This document shows positions 1-11,000 of a stretch of 64,000 nt of DNA, in pieces. The notes under the pieces are model-generated. The model saw only the letters and a list, made by a program, of their open reading frames with translations, was not told where the DNA came from and ran no database searches. Position numbers and translations under genes: made by a program. The stretch comes from Paenibacillus caseinilyticus (GTDB lineage: Bacteria > Bacillota > Bacilli > Paenibacillales > NBRC-103111): positions 248,001-312,000 of the forward strand of contig NZ_JAQAGY010000004.1 of NCBI RefSeq assembly GCF_027533645.1, in the 5' to 3' direction. Position 1 is the first letter of the stretch; each line of letters starts with the position of its first letter.

Positions 1-613
1 GGAATTTGCCGCGGGAGTCGAGCAGTACCAGCCCTTCATACCCCCCATGCACCGCAATATACAGGAACCCGCGTTCGTCGACCATGACCTTGGCCGGGTC
101 GTAGGTGAACGTCTCGGAGATGAAGCGGGAATCCGGCCGCCCGAATTCCTGCAGCAGCTTGCCGTCCGGTCCCAGCTTCACAACCCGTTTGTTCCCCGTA
201 TCCGCTATGTAGATCTCACCGCTGGCTGTCACGAAGACCCCTTCGGGCTTCTGCAGCGGGCTCCCCGGCAGGGTCAGGTAGCGGATCAGCTTCCCCTGCT
301 CCGTCATATGAACGATCCGGTTATTGCCCGTATCGGCAATATAGACCTCGTTCTTCGTATCGATAAAAATATCCTTCGGATTCCGCATCGGCGAAGCGAC
401 CCTTGCAGCGCTCCCGCTGCCCTCCGGAGCCGTCAGGTCTCCCCCGAGGACGCCCATCGGATAATAGGCGGGCTGCAGCCAGATCAGATTGCCATAGCTG
501 TCCTTCGTAAATGTGGGATACTTCACTTCTGCCTGTACGGCCCCCGGCATCAGCGCGGTGCACAGGATCATAAGGGCCGCGAAGAGCATCCGCCAGCTGC
601 CTATACTTCTCAT
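1..613 (-). CDS. NHL-repeat secreted protein (3' end cut by window edge)
   Basis: The gene starts at ATG 613, behind a GGGAGG Shine-Dalgarno, and runs off the left edge; about 204 codons are visible. The N-terminus is a signal peptide (charged MRSIGSWR, hydrophobic LFAALMILCTALM, likely cleavage after AVQA). Two clear NHL blades follow, recognisable from the repeated pattern IADTGNNRIV and IADTGNKRVV with GDL/GKL turns. NHL repeats form beta-propellers that bind ligands or act as lactonase-like scaffolds; no catalytic residue can be assigned in the visible part. It lies 2 nt after the GH106 stop, so it is probably the next cistron of the same operon. It is the only product of that operon with an obvious signal peptide, so it may work outside the membrane, but its role is unknown. 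Confidence 0.8.
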   Translation of the reverse strand, partial: MRSIGSWRMLFAALMILCTALMPGAVQAEVKYPTFTKDSYGNLIWLQPAYYPMGVLGGDLTAPEGSGSAARVASPMRNPKDIFIDTKNEVYIADTGNNRIVHMTEQGKLIRYLTLPGSPLQKPEGVFVTASGEIYIADTGNKRVVKLGPDGKLLQEFGRPDSRFISETFTYDPAKVMVDERGFLYIAVHGGYEGLVLLDSRGKF

Positions 614-615
614 GC

Positions 616-3600
616 CTAACCTCCCTTTCCTCCCTGTTCCTGTGCTCGGTAGAGCCGGATTCCGTCAAGTAAACCGTACGGCCGCAGCTCATAAGCCGGA
701 CTGTAGCCGTCGCCTTCCTTCCGGAAGGACGCCCAGCTCGTGATGGACGGGTCTGCGGCGGTGTGGTGGAACGGACCGAGCAGGTTGCGCGGGCTTCCCA
801 TCACTTCCACCTCGATGTGATTCTCCCCCTCCACCAGAGAACCGCTGATGTCGATCCGGCTTGCGGCCCGCCAGGGCACGTGGCCTGCAGTCTCTCCATT
901 GATCCGCACCTCGGCCGTCACCGCCTCGAAGCGGCGGAGCTCAAGCCAGGCCGGACCGGACGGGAACGGTCCACCGTCCACCGGGAACCGGTAGACCATG
1001 CTTCCTGCATAATGCGGGTAGCCCTGCAGACACCAGTCACCGAGCTGCAGCGCTGCCGGTTCGCGGATGATGCGTCTGGCGTCATCCACTCCGAAATCCC
1101 CGATGAGATAGAGGTCCTCGACCTCCATCCGCTGATGGTACCGGCAGAGCAGGACCAGTTCATTGCGGCCCTGCCTCAGCGCGCCGAGGGGCACACGGTC
1201 GAACGAACGGTCCAGGAACCATCCGTCAGGCTCCGCAGGAATCCGGACTCCGTTCAGGCGGATCTCATATTCCCTTGCGGACTCCACGACCAGGTGGACC
1301 GCTCCTTCCGGAATGTCCGTGACTTCAAGGACGAACCGGAACGCGGCGGGTGTACCGTCTCCCGGATGGAGTTCGTGCACCCACCGGTATCTCTGCTCGA
1401 GCCCGTTGCCATACACCTGCCTCATGCCGAGTGCTTCGCGGACTGCCCGCTGCGCCCTCCATACATCCATCTCTTCGGACCACTCCCGCTCCCCGAGCCG
1501 GTAGGAGCATACGTCCAGCGTCAGCGCATTCGGGGCCGTGCGTTCGAAGGAGGCGGGGGCGCGGAGTTCGATGCAGGTGATACCTGGAGCCTCGATCAAC
1601 CCATGAGCTAGGGATGCCGGTACTGCAGTCGGGACGGCTTGCGCCTCACAGTTCGTATGCAGCACGTACAGCTTTGAATCCGCCGGACCGAAGTCGGCAT
1701 CGAATTCCAGCCTGCCATCGCGGCCATGCCGGACGGGAACTTCCGTCACTTCACCTGTAAGCGCATTCCACTCTTCGAGCCGTCCCTCTCCCTCCAACGT
1801 GATGCGGACTTGGTGGCTGCTCTCTCTGTCATTGTTGACAACGAACAAGGTTCGTCCGTCCTCCGCTTCCCGCAGCATGTACAGCAGCTCGGGGGCTTCC
1901 GGGGAGCCCGGCGCACGGTGCGTCATGCTGACGCGCCGGGGCAGCGACTGCCCAAGCGCGGCGGCCGCAGCCCCGCCATCCGGGACAAGCGTCAGGCCCG
2001 GGTGGCCGTACAGCCGGGACAGCTCAGGCGCGGGGCGCCCCTCGAGCATGGCCGCCGGCTCACCCACGGCGATCACCCTGCCGCCCGCTTCCAGGAAGCC
2101 GGTGAGCAGCCCGAATGTGCTGCGCAGCATCGAACGGATCTCCGGCAGGACAACCACGCGGTATGCTGCCTGCCCGACAGCCAGCTTGACGGTATTCTCC
2201 GTCTCCCTGACACTTCCGATCTCCGATAGGATGATCTCGTCCCCCAGATCGAAGTCGTAATGGGCGCCGAGCAGCCCCCGCAGGAAAGCATTGAATTCAT
2301 GTCCGTACCGGTTGGCGGAGGACACGTCGCGGTCTTTGCCCCTTGCCGGGAAGCCGTACGGCCCCGTGCCGACCATGCTCCACGCGGTGGTGGACGGATG
2401 GAGGACCAGGACGTCGCGCACGGGCTGCCCTTCGGTCAGCACCGCCGAGAGCCTCGCGTAGTAATCCTCGATCACCCGACTGTACTTCCACCAGCTCGTG
2501 TTGTAATGGAAGACGGGCGGGTAATCCCGCTTGCGGCAGCCCTTGATCGAGTACAGGGCGAGATGCTGGGAGCGCAGGTTCACGCCTAGCGCATATTGAA
2601 AGTCGCCGACCCACCGCTGTCCCTCGAAGGTAAAGCCCCAGCCCGTGCAGCCGTACGTTTCGCTCAGCACCACCGGGCGCCCGTATTGATGAGCTACAGA
2701 GGTGCACTGCTTGACGGTGATCGTCTCGTTCGTCTGTTCCCCCAGCATATCGATGCCGGGCACATGCTGGTACCGGTAGTTCGGCATGACGGCCCCGCAA
2801 ACCCGGGTAGCCGTCCCCAGATTGTTCTCCCACAGGTAATGCCCTGTAAAAGCGAGCCCGCGGTCACCGCACCACTCGCCGATCTGCCCGGAGAACGATT
2901 CGCTGAACCGCTCCGTCACCGTCCGCCAGTAATCGTGGCGGGCCTGCGGCGACAAGCTGCCGTCGAAGAAGAGGTACGGGGCGGTATCCAGCACGTCACT
3001 GCCCCGCCGTTCCCGGTAGAAGTCCGGGAACGACCCGCTCCACGGCATCCAGCCGCGGCCGGCGGTGAACCGGCAGTGCCGGTCGTGGATGCTCGGTTCG
3101 TCCGTGAACACGCCGCGCACCACCGTTCCGAACTTCGTGCCGACCTCCCGCTCGTAAGCCTCATAGGTGAGCTCAATGAACGTTCGCACCGTATCCGGGT
3201 TGAGATGGTCCGGGGGCGCCTCGCCGTTGAACCATTCGCTGCGCCCCGATACCTCCACGCGGAAGATGAGGTACACATCTTCGCTTGGCTGCTCTTGATC
3301 CTTCTGCGGCTCCGCATTCGGCAGCTCTGTGCCCGGCAGCTTCGCCTTCGCAAGCTCGGCGTACTCCGCCGCCGCTGCAGCCTCAACCCGTTCGGCGAAC
3401 GCCGCCTGCAGGTCCAGCCGGGTGCAGCCCAGCAGGCTTCTCCCGGCAATGACCGCCTGGAAGACCGCCACGGGTGCCCCGTCAGCCAGCCTCTCATCCA
3501 AGCGGCCCGCTGCCGCGTCCTCCAGCCTGACGACCTCCAGGGTCAGCCCCTTGGCCCGGTACGCATCGCCGCCCTTGGCCTGCACGAATCCGCCGGCGAA

Positions 3601-3888
3601 GCCCGACGGCCAGCGGTCCTCGTCATACAGCCAAGCCTGCATGCCTTGGGCTTCGGCCTCTTCTACGGCTGAGCGCACCAGCTTCATCCACTCCGCGCCC
3701 ATGTATTCGGTCTCCAGGCCGTCGCGGGAGTGGATGAAGAAGCCACCCATGCCGCCTTCCTTCATCTCCCCAATCTGCCGGAGCACCTCTTCCTCCCGCA
3801 GCTCATCGTTCCAGGCCCAGAACGGGGCCGAGCGGCACTCGGCCGGCGGTCTGTCGAACCGTTCGCGAAGTATTTCCGCACGGCTCAT
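616..3888 (-). CDS. Glycoside hydrolase family 106-type (alpha-L-rhamnosidase-like)
   Basis: A 1090-residue protein with the hallmarks of the Glyco_hydro_106 family: an N-terminal FWAWNDEL segment, then GGFFIHSRDGL and WLYDEDRWPSG near residues 50-110, typical of the family's TIM barrel. The C-terminal third looks like two galactose-binding-type beta-sandwiches (for example EIRLNGVRIPAEP and AEVRINGETAG). Length fits the family, usually about 1000-1150 aa. Characterised GH106 enzymes release terminal L-rhamnose from pectic glycans. No signal peptide is seen, so it probably acts in the cytoplasm on imported oligosaccharides. The ATG shares ATGA with the GH42 stop and has an AGGGAG sequence upstream, indicating translational coupling. 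Substrate linkage cannot be read from the sequence. Confidence 0.82.
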   Translation of the reverse strand: MSRAEILRERFDRPPAECRSAPFWAWNDELREEEVLRQIGEMKEGGMGGFFIHSRDGLETEYMGAEWMKLVRSAVEEAEAQGMQAWLYDEDRWPSGFAGGFVQAKGGDAYRAKGLTLEVVRLEDAAAGRLDERLADGAPVAVFQAVIAGRSLLGCTRLDLQAAFAERVEAAAAAEYAELAKAKLPGTELPNAEPQKDQEQPSEDVYLIFRVEVSGRSEWFNGEAPPDHLNPDTVRTFIELTYEAYEREVGTKFGTVVRGVFTDEPSIHDRHCRFTAGRGWMPWSGSFPDFYRERRGSDVLDTAPYLFFDGSLSPQARHDYWRTVTERFSESFSGQIGEWCGDRGLAFTGHYLWENNLGTATRVCGAVMPNYRYQHVPGIDMLGEQTNETITVKQCTSVAHQYGRPVVLSETYGCTGWGFTFEGQRWVGDFQYALGVNLRSQHLALYSIKGCRKRDYPPVFHYNTSWWKYSRVIEDYYARLSAVLTEGQPVRDVLVLHPSTTAWSMVGTGPYGFPARGKDRDVSSANRYGHEFNAFLRGLLGAHYDFDLGDEIILSEIGSVRETENTVKLAVGQAAYRVVVLPEIRSMLRSTFGLLTGFLEAGGRVIAVGEPAAMLEGRPAPELSRLYGHPGLTLVPDGGAAAAALGQSLPRRVSMTHRAPGSPEAPELLYMLREAEDGRTLFVVNNDRESSHQVRITLEGEGRLEEWNALTGEVTEVPVRHGRDGRLEFDADFGPADSKLYVLHTNCEAQAVPTAVPASLAHGLIEAPGITCIELRAPASFERTAPNALTLDVCSYRLGEREWSEEMDVWRAQRAVREALGMRQVYGNGLEQRYRWVHELHPGDGTPAAFRFVLEVTDIPEGAVHLVVESAREYEIRLNGVRIPAEPDGWFLDRSFDRVPLGALRQGRNELVLLCRYHQRMEVEDLYLIGDFGVDDARRIIREPAALQLGDWCLQGYPHYAGSMVYRFPVDGGPFPSGPAWLELRRFEAVTAEVRINGETAGHVPWRAASRIDISGSLVEGENHIEVEVMGSPRNLLGPFHHTAADPSITSWASFRKEGDGYSPAYELRPYGLLDGIRLYRAQEQGGKGG

Positions 3889-5951
3889 ACGCCGTCACTC
3901 CCTTCTTGCGCGGTCAAGATCAAGACGCCATAGGCGGGCAGGATCGTGGAACCGGCGAGAGCAGCTCCGCTCAAGAGCTCCAGCTGTACAGCGTCCCCCA
4001 GCTGAATCTCCCGGGGTTCATCGCTGTGATTCAGCAGGAAGGTATATCCGATTCCGCCCTGCTGCCTGAGGGTGACCTCCACCCCGGCCACCGGCTCATA
4101 CAGCGGACGGATGCCCTTCTCTTCGCAGAGATGGCGCAGCCACTCCCGCAGGAAGCCGGGGTCCGGGCGGGTCGCCGCATACCAGGCTTCGCCCCGGCCG
4201 AACCGGTGGCGCGTGAGGGCGGGCGATCCACGGTAATACCGGTCCGTGAACGAAGCCGCCGCTTCCGCGCCTTCGAGATGGACGACCTCGCAGACCAGTC
4301 CGCAGGCATGCTCGCTCCCCATCGGCAGCCCGCCCATATCCTGAAGCAGGCGCATTCCGCCCCGCTGGTCCGGGAACAGGGCGTCAATCTCCTCGACCCA
4401 GAGGCCGAGCAGTCTCCGCAGCTTCCCGGGATAGCCGCCGGGCACCACGCGGTCGTGCTCGTCGGCAATGCCGCTGTAGTACGACACGGCGAGCGTGCCT
4501 CCGTTCTCCACGTACGCCTCCAGCTTCTCGGTCGTACCCGGCTTCACCATATAGAGCAGCGGCGCTAGCACCAGATCATACGGTGCATAGTCACTGTCCG
4601 GCGGGATCAGATCCACCCCGATGCCGCTGTCGAAGAGCGAATTATAATATTGCTGGATCGCATCCACATATTTGAGGTACGCGGACGGCCCGCCGCCCAT
4701 CTCCACGGCCCACCAGTTATCCCAGTCGAACAGCAGCGCCACACGGTTCTCCGTACGGGCTCCGGGCAGCCGGCCGCCAAGCTCTTTCAGCTCCGCCCCA
4801 AGCTGCGCGCATTCCCGGAACACGCGGGTGTTCCCGTGTCCGCAGTGGTCGATGACCGCGCCGTGGAACTTCTCGTAAGCGCCGAGCGACCGGCGCAGCT
4901 GGAAGAACATGACCGAATCCGCCCCGCGCGCCACCGCCTGCCAGCTGCGCAGCCGCATGACGCCCGGCGGCTTCGCCGGATTCACCGTCTTCCAGTTGAT
5001 CACGCTCGGGGTCGATTCCATGAGGAGGAAGGGCTCTCCGCCTTTTAACCCCCTCATCAGATCGTACCGGAGCGCCATGACACTGGCCGGCGTGTCGTTC
5101 TCCGGATACATGTCCAGGGCGATTACATCCAGGTGGGGTGCCCACCGGAAGTAATCCAGCGGCTTGTAGGTGCCGTTCCCCTGGAAATTCGTGGTAACAA
5201 GCGCGTCCGGGATGACCTTCTTGATCTCCCGGGCCTCGAGCAGATAGCAATCCAGCCAGCTGTCGGAGTTGAACCGGTAATAATCCAGCGTCATCCCCTG
5301 GAAGGCGGTCTGGTCGGAGTTGCCTCCCTGCATCCCCTCGCTGAGCCCGCTCGGGAGTACGATATCCTCCCAATCGTAATACGTGTGCCCCCAGAAGCGG
5401 GTATACCAGGCGCTGTTCAAGGCCTCCAGCGTGCCGTATCGCTGCTTCAGCCATACCCGGAAGGCGGCCTCGCACCGTTCGCAGTAGCAGCGGAGGCCGA
5501 TCTCGTTGTTCACGTGCCACAGCGAGACCGCCGGATGCTCCCGGTAGCGCTCCGCCAGCCTCTTCACCATCTCTGCGGCGAACCGCCGGAAGGCAGGAGA
5601 GTGCGGGCAAGAGTTATGCCTGCGCCCGAACTTCCGCTTCTTACCGTCATACGTGACGGCGAGAATGTCGGGATACTTCCGGGCCATCCAAGCGGGATGG
5701 GCCGCCGTTCCCGTGCCGAGGCAGGCCCGGACGCCGGAAGCATGCAGCAGATCCAGCGCCTCGTCCAGCCATTCGAACCGGTATGTTTCTTCATCCGGCT
5801 GATTGAGGGCCCAGGAGAACACGTTGACCGTCGCGATATCGATGCCTGCCTCGCCGAACAGCTTCATATCTTGGTCCCAGATTTCCCGTGGGAACTGCTC
5901 CGGGTTATAGTCGCCGCCGAACAGGATTTTGCCGAACCGAACTGCCGTCAT
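3885..5951 (-). CDS. GH42 beta-galactosidase
   Basis: A 688-residue GH42 protein. The N-terminal FGGDYNPEQFP is characteristic. The predicted acid/base is E150 in WHVNNEIG and the predicted nucleophile is E312 in LLMESTPS, the positions normal for GH42. A cysteine cluster CYCERCEAAF just after E150 matches the zinc site seen in several family members. A trimerisation-type domain and a beta-sandwich tail follow. There is no signal peptide. I use the ATG at 5951 rather than upstream in-frame codons because it overlaps the preceding stop as ATGA and has GGAGGAGGG just before it. GH42 enzymes hydrolyse terminal beta-D-galactosides; some family members act on alpha-L-arabinopyranosides, so the substrate is open. 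Confidence 0.9.
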   Translation of the reverse strand: MTAVRFGKILFGGDYNPEQFPREIWDQDMKLFGEAGIDIATVNVFSWALNQPDEETYRFEWLDEALDLLHASGVRACLGTGTAAHPAWMARKYPDILAVTYDGKKRKFGRRHNSCPHSPAFRRFAAEMVKRLAERYREHPAVSLWHVNNEIGLRCYCERCEAAFRVWLKQRYGTLEALNSAWYTRFWGHTYYDWEDIVLPSGLSEGMQGGNSDQTAFQGMTLDYYRFNSDSWLDCYLLEAREIKKVIPDALVTTNFQGNGTYKPLDYFRWAPHLDVIALDMYPENDTPASVMALRYDLMRGLKGGEPFLLMESTPSVINWKTVNPAKPPGVMRLRSWQAVARGADSVMFFQLRRSLGAYEKFHGAVIDHCGHGNTRVFRECAQLGAELKELGGRLPGARTENRVALLFDWDNWWAVEMGGGPSAYLKYVDAIQQYYNSLFDSGIGVDLIPPDSDYAPYDLVLAPLLYMVKPGTTEKLEAYVENGGTLAVSYYSGIADEHDRVVPGGYPGKLRRLLGLWVEEIDALFPDQRGGMRLLQDMGGLPMGSEHACGLVCEVVHLEGAEAAASFTDRYYRGSPALTRHRFGRGEAWYAATRPDPGFLREWLRHLCEEKGIRPLYEPVAGVEVTLRQQGGIGYTFLLNHSDEPREIQLGDAVQLELLSGAALAGSTILPAYGVLILTAQEGSDGV

Positions 5952-8062
5952 CCGCCCTCCTCCTCTCTGAACCGCAGGGCATTCTGCAGCACAAGCGCAA
6001 TGACCCAGGACGGGTTCCATGTATTGCTGTGTCCCCTGCCGTTCCAATGGGTCTGAAAAAATCCTTCCCCCTGCTCTCCGATCGTGCTAAATCCATACTC
6101 GCCGGGCTGGGTGCAGATCCCCTGGCCCATCGCTTCGAAGGACATCCGCCCCATGCTCTCGTACTGGGTGCTGCCGGTCATGCTGCCGAACTTCCACAGC
6201 TCATAGGTCGGGAAGTAGACGTCGAGATGGTGGTTCTGCACGCTGACACCAGGCCAGCCGGCCGCCTTGAAGTCCCGCTCACGGAAGGCCGTGCCGCGGT
6301 CATACACCGGATTCCAGTGAAAGACGAAGGTCAGGATCCAATCGGCCGCGATCTCCGCCCACTCCCGGTGCTGTTCGCGGCCGGTGAGGGTATAGAGCTC
6401 GTATGCAGCGAGGAAAAAGTACATGCCCGCCTCCTTATCCTCACATCGCGCATCCAGCGTCGATCGGGCAAACGGCCGGTCGAACGTCGCGGCATGCAGC
6501 TCATAATAGCGCTGCAGTCCGGCTTCGGCCGCATCGAGGTCGGCGGAAGCTCCGCCCAGCCGGTAGGCTTTGGCCAGGGCGATCGTACACGGCAGACCTG
6601 CCGCGGTGATCATGTCGTCGGCAGGTCTGCCGTCCGTCAGCCAAGCCAGCGGATAGACGCCCGACGCCAGCCCTGCGCTGCGGAACCAGTCTGCCGCTTC
6701 GCGGATGGCCTCCATCCACCCGGCGGGCACCTCCCGGCCATGGCTGCGCAGGAGCAGGGCCAGATCCGTCAGATCCGCCATCGTCTCGCCCAGGGCACGG
6801 CTCGGGATGACCTCTTCCCCGTTCCAGCGGAAGTGTTCCCATCTCGCATCCGCGAGGTGGTACATGCCCCGCCGCAGCCCCGGCACCTCTGTCCGGCTGC
6901 CCTGCAGGTAGAACTCAGCCGCCTGCAGGGCCCGCTTGACGCGGTGCTCTTCCCCGTGGCGAAGGCCGATCATGGCCTCGCACCATGCGAGCTTCAGGCA
7001 CTGCCCCGTCCAGCCGTACATGAAGTGCGGCGGATGCTTGGCTGCCCGGCCGGGCACGGCTTCGGGGGCGAATTTCACGTAACCGGCTTCCCCGCGTTCG
7101 CCGGATCTCCAGCGCCCGTCGAGGGCCTTCGTCTTCAGGCGGACGATCTCTTCCGCCGTCAACGGATGAGCCCCCCGGGGATCGTACAGCTGCGGCGCCT
7201 GCCGGACGATCTCCCGGAATCCGCGCCCGGGGCGGATGCCATCGCTCCAATCGAGCGTATATTCCTTCGCCATCGTCTCCCCGGGCGCCAGGTCGGTATA
7301 ACCGCCGCTCCAGGTGTCCGTCCTGCCTTTTGCCGTGAGGATAAGATCCTTCTCCCCGTTGAACATCACGACGCCGCTCAGTGCGGCTGCGAGAATGCGG
7401 TCCCCTTGGTCCACCGCGCCCAGCGAATCGTACTGTACGGCCCCCTCCTGTGTTTCCCGGAAGCCCGGGATGGAGAACAGAGAGAAGCAGCAAGCGTCAG
7501 TCCCGGCGGATGCCGCACCTTCCTGCCACTCGACATTCACGCAGGGGATCGGCAGCCGGTGCTCCTCGCAGACGAACCCGCGGCCGGGACCCGCGCCAAG
7601 CTTGGGCACGATCCGCCCAGGATCGGAGGATGGATTGTTGTTGTAGATCGTATGGGGGATCGTCACCCGGCTCTTCTCCCCTGCCGGCAGAGGAATCAGC
7701 AGGCCCATGACCGCATCCTGCAGCGTCCGTGCAGTAACGTTCGTCCAAGATAGCTTAAGCCGCAGCCGGTGGAGATCATCGAAGCTCAGCTCGAGCTTGA
7801 TGCGAACCGCCCCGTTGATCAGCCCGCTGACCCGGAGGGCCGGCTCCTGTCCGCCGGAAGGGCAGACACACACCTCTTCCACAGCGGGGGCAGCCAGCTG
7901 CCAAGGGCGGCCTTCGGAGAAGGTCAGCAGCCCCTCCAGCGTTTCATCCAGGAACCAATCCTCCCCGCCTTGGCCCCGAAGACCGAGGCGGAGCCTCCCG
8001 CCCGCAGGCAGCACATCCGCTTCGGCTAGCTTTCGCCCATCTCGGCTGCCAATGGTATGCAC
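5948..8062 (-). CDS. Unknown six-hairpin (alpha/alpha) glycosidase-like protein
   Basis: A 704-residue protein I cannot place in a named family. The first about 250 residues are beta-rich. The rest is an alternating helical repeat with WYG/HFMYGWTGQCLKLAW, LADARWEHFRWNGE and WNPVYDRGTAF segments, which reads like an (alpha/alpha)6 toroid as found in unsaturated glucuronidases, GH127 and heparinase-like enzymes. The GTG start at 8062 is chosen because AAGGAGGAG lies about 9 nt upstream, inside the 3' end of the GH2 gene (37-nt overlap). It lies between GH2 and GH42 and is coupled by ATGA to GH42. A cytoplasmic exo-acting hydrolase is plausible from context only. Confidence 0.7.
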   Translation of the reverse strand: MHTIGSRDGRKLAEADVLPAGGRLRLGLRGQGGEDWFLDETLEGLLTFSEGRPWQLAAPAVEEVCVCPSGGQEPALRVSGLINGAVRIKLELSFDDLHRLRLKLSWTNVTARTLQDAVMGLLIPLPAGEKSRVTIPHTIYNNNPSSDPGRIVPKLGAGPGRGFVCEEHRLPIPCVNVEWQEGAASAGTDACCFSLFSIPGFRETQEGAVQYDSLGAVDQGDRILAAALSGVVMFNGEKDLILTAKGRTDTWSGGYTDLAPGETMAKEYTLDWSDGIRPGRGFREIVRQAPQLYDPRGAHPLTAEEIVRLKTKALDGRWRSGERGEAGYVKFAPEAVPGRAAKHPPHFMYGWTGQCLKLAWCEAMIGLRHGEEHRVKRALQAAEFYLQGSRTEVPGLRRGMYHLADARWEHFRWNGEEVIPSRALGETMADLTDLALLLRSHGREVPAGWMEAIREAADWFRSAGLASGVYPLAWLTDGRPADDMITAAGLPCTIALAKAYRLGGASADLDAAEAGLQRYYELHAATFDRPFARSTLDARCEDKEAGMYFFLAAYELYTLTGREQHREWAEIAADWILTFVFHWNPVYDRGTAFRERDFKAAGWPGVSVQNHHLDVYFPTYELWKFGSMTGSTQYESMGRMSFEAMGQGICTQPGEYGFSTIGEQGEGFFQTHWNGRGHSNTWNPSWVIALVLQNALRFREEEGG

Positions 8063-11000
8063 GGCATGATCTCCTCCTTCGGGCCGAGCATCGAGAGCAG
8101 CAGCCGGTCCAGTGTCGGATTGCAGCCGACCCGGCCGGCGAGCGGCATACAGATCAGGAATAAGCGTCCCTGATCCAGCGCAATCGAACCGGCAACCGGC
8201 AGACGGCGCTTGCCGTCCCGCTCTCCTTCCGAGCGGTAGCTCCAGAGGATGGGTTCGATGCCTTCCCCGTCCAGCCAGCAGCCGGCGATGCCGTCCAGCC
8301 GGTCCTGCGACAGGTTGTAGAAGTAGGCGAAGTCGTCCTCCTTCATCCAGCCGAAGGTTCCTTCATCGGCATCCGGGCTGCAGGCCAGCGTATACACCTC
8401 CCGGAGCTTCGCAGCCTTGACGGAGGAATCCCCCAGATCCCATACCGTTCCGTCCGCTCCGCCGGTAAGCACCAGCACGGCGGTCCCTCCGGCCTTCACC
8501 GCTTCCAGGATCTGCGTCCGGTTCGCCGTGTACGCTTCATGGGAAGTGACCAGCAGCGGTGCGTCTGCTGCCGTGAATTCACCCGCCAGCGGTTCGGCGG
8601 GGAGATCGAGCAGCGTGCACAGCATCCGGGCGCCGCTCTCTGCGGCGGTGACCTTGGCCGGCTTCGGACACGCAGGGGATACTCTGGCGAACGCTTCGAA
8701 GGTGAAGCGTTCGAGGGCCAGCCGGCGGCCCTGCCCGTCGATCAGACAGGCATCCACATACATGGACCTGCGGTCATCGGTCTGCGGCACGGTCACCCGG
8801 ATCGTCCCCGCATACCTCGAGGTGGCTGCCGCCAGCGTACCCGCCATCTCATAATGCGCGTAATCTCCCGCATCATCCCGCAGCGTAGCGACAATCCGGC
8901 ACCCGTCCAGCTCCTCGGGCGTATCGTTCAGCAGCCATGCCTCGATCTCCAGCGTTTCTCCCTCATAAGCCTTCCAGCGGTCACAGCGCAGACTCACGCG
9001 TTTCGGCACCAGGCAGTCTTTGTATGTAAAATAGGCGGGCTTCGGCACCCGATCCACACCGACAAGCGCTTTCATCCAGCCGGAAGGCCAAGCGTCGATG
9101 AGCAGATGAATCGCCGTGGATACGACCCGGTCGGCGCGCCGGCGCCAAGCGTCGGTCATGAGCCGGGCGGCCAAAGCCTGGTGCTTCTGGCTGGCCTTGA
9201 TCCATTCCCCCACCGTGTGCTGCTCGGCATACCAGTCTCCGTGCAGCGCATACGTCTGGGCTCCATGGATCCGGCTGGGGAGCCACCTCTCCTCCTTCGA
9301 AGCCGGCAGCCACTCCCCAGGGTAGCTGGCCTGCATGAGCTCGAAGCGGTCCAGCCCTTCGGTGCCGTATTCCCCGCAGCCGGCCTTCCAGCCCTCGCGG
9401 ATCGCCGGGAGGAAGCCCTTGTACATTTTGCCCACCGAGATGCCGTTGTTCGTGTACCACAGGTTGTAACAGTGAAAATCCGGCAGCCCTTCCCGCGTGG
9501 GCGGGTTATAGTCGCCGTCGGCATTCTTCACGACCCGGTCCGGATTCTCCACATAGATCGCCTGCCGCGAGGCTACGAAGAAGGCTTCGAGCTCGGTGCG
9601 GTGCAGATGACGGTGGCCTTTGCGGCGCTTCTCCGTCCGGGAGGGCTCGTTGATCAGGGAGACCATCACCGACGAAGGATGGCTGCGGATCAGCCGCTCC
9701 ATCTCGGCCGCCTGGCGCACGCCCTCCACGAACTGGCTGCGGCGGATGAAGCCGAAGGTCGGCAGGTCGCACTGGTGCATCATGCCGAGCATATCGAAGT
9801 GATCGTAGATCTCTTCCTGCACCGGGCGCTGGGTGATACGGTAGAAGTTCAGGTTCGCCAGCTTCGCGATCAGAATATCGTCGATGAGCTGTCCGTAATC
9901 CTCCTTCATGACGCAGAGCTGCAGATGGCCCATTTCGTTGGCCCCCCGCAGGATGACCGGCCGGTTGTTGAGTTGCAGCGTCCCTTTGACAGGGCCGCTT
10001 TCATCCATATGGAACTTCCGCATGCCGAAGGTGCGGTCGAAGCCGTCCACGGGCCGGCCGTCTATGAGCAGCTCCACCCGGGCTGTGTACAGGTACGGAG
10101 CATCGGGCTGCCAGAGCCGGAAGGACGGGAAGTCGACCTTATACCGGTAATAATTCAGCCCCGGTCCCGCGTAAGCCACGGCAAAGGTCATAGGGCCTAC
10201 CGGGGGACCTTCGAAGTTCTTCGGCATGATCTGCAGCTGCAGGCCGAAATTCTCCTTCAGCCCGTTCTCCGTCTGGAAGACGTCGATCCATACCTCTACG
10301 AAGCCCCCGTCCACATCGGGACGCACGAACACATCCTGCACGAACTGAGCGGAACGCTCTTCGAGATATACCTGATTGTAGATACCGGCTCCCGGAGGAC
10401 AATGCTTCCACCCGCTGTAGGGATCGTCCCAGCCCGGCCCGGTGGCCGCATACATTTTGTCGCCGTCCAGCTTCGTCCCGCCTACGCCCATCATCGGGTA
10501 GTCATTGTGGACCTCGACCACGAGCGTGTTATTCCGCTGCAGGCAGTCCGTCACATCGAACTCGAACGGGGCGAAGAAGCCTTCGTGGCTGCCGATGCAT
10601 TTGCGGTTCAGGTACACGACCGTCTTGTAGTCGACTCCCTTGAAGACAAGGTAGACCCTCTTCCCCTCCGGAACCGGCTCATGGGTGAATTCCGTCCGGT
10701 AGAACCCCGTCCACCTGCCGTTCTCCCCCGTCGGTCCGCGGAAGTCAGGCACCGTCACCTGCTGCCAGTCTCCTGCGCCTTCCAGCACCCGGTTAAAATC
10801 AGCGTCCTCCCCGCTCTGGTACCGGAACTGGAACTGCTTGCAGCCCTGCCGGCGGCGCTGCAGCCGCGGCGGCGGAATCAGAGAGCGCATATACGGAAGA
10901 TAGGCCTCGCGCAGGCTCTCCAATTCTTCACGGAATGCGAGCAGCCGGGTCTCGTACGAGGGCTCCGAGCCATCCGGAGCCGCTTCGGCGGACGGGTAAA

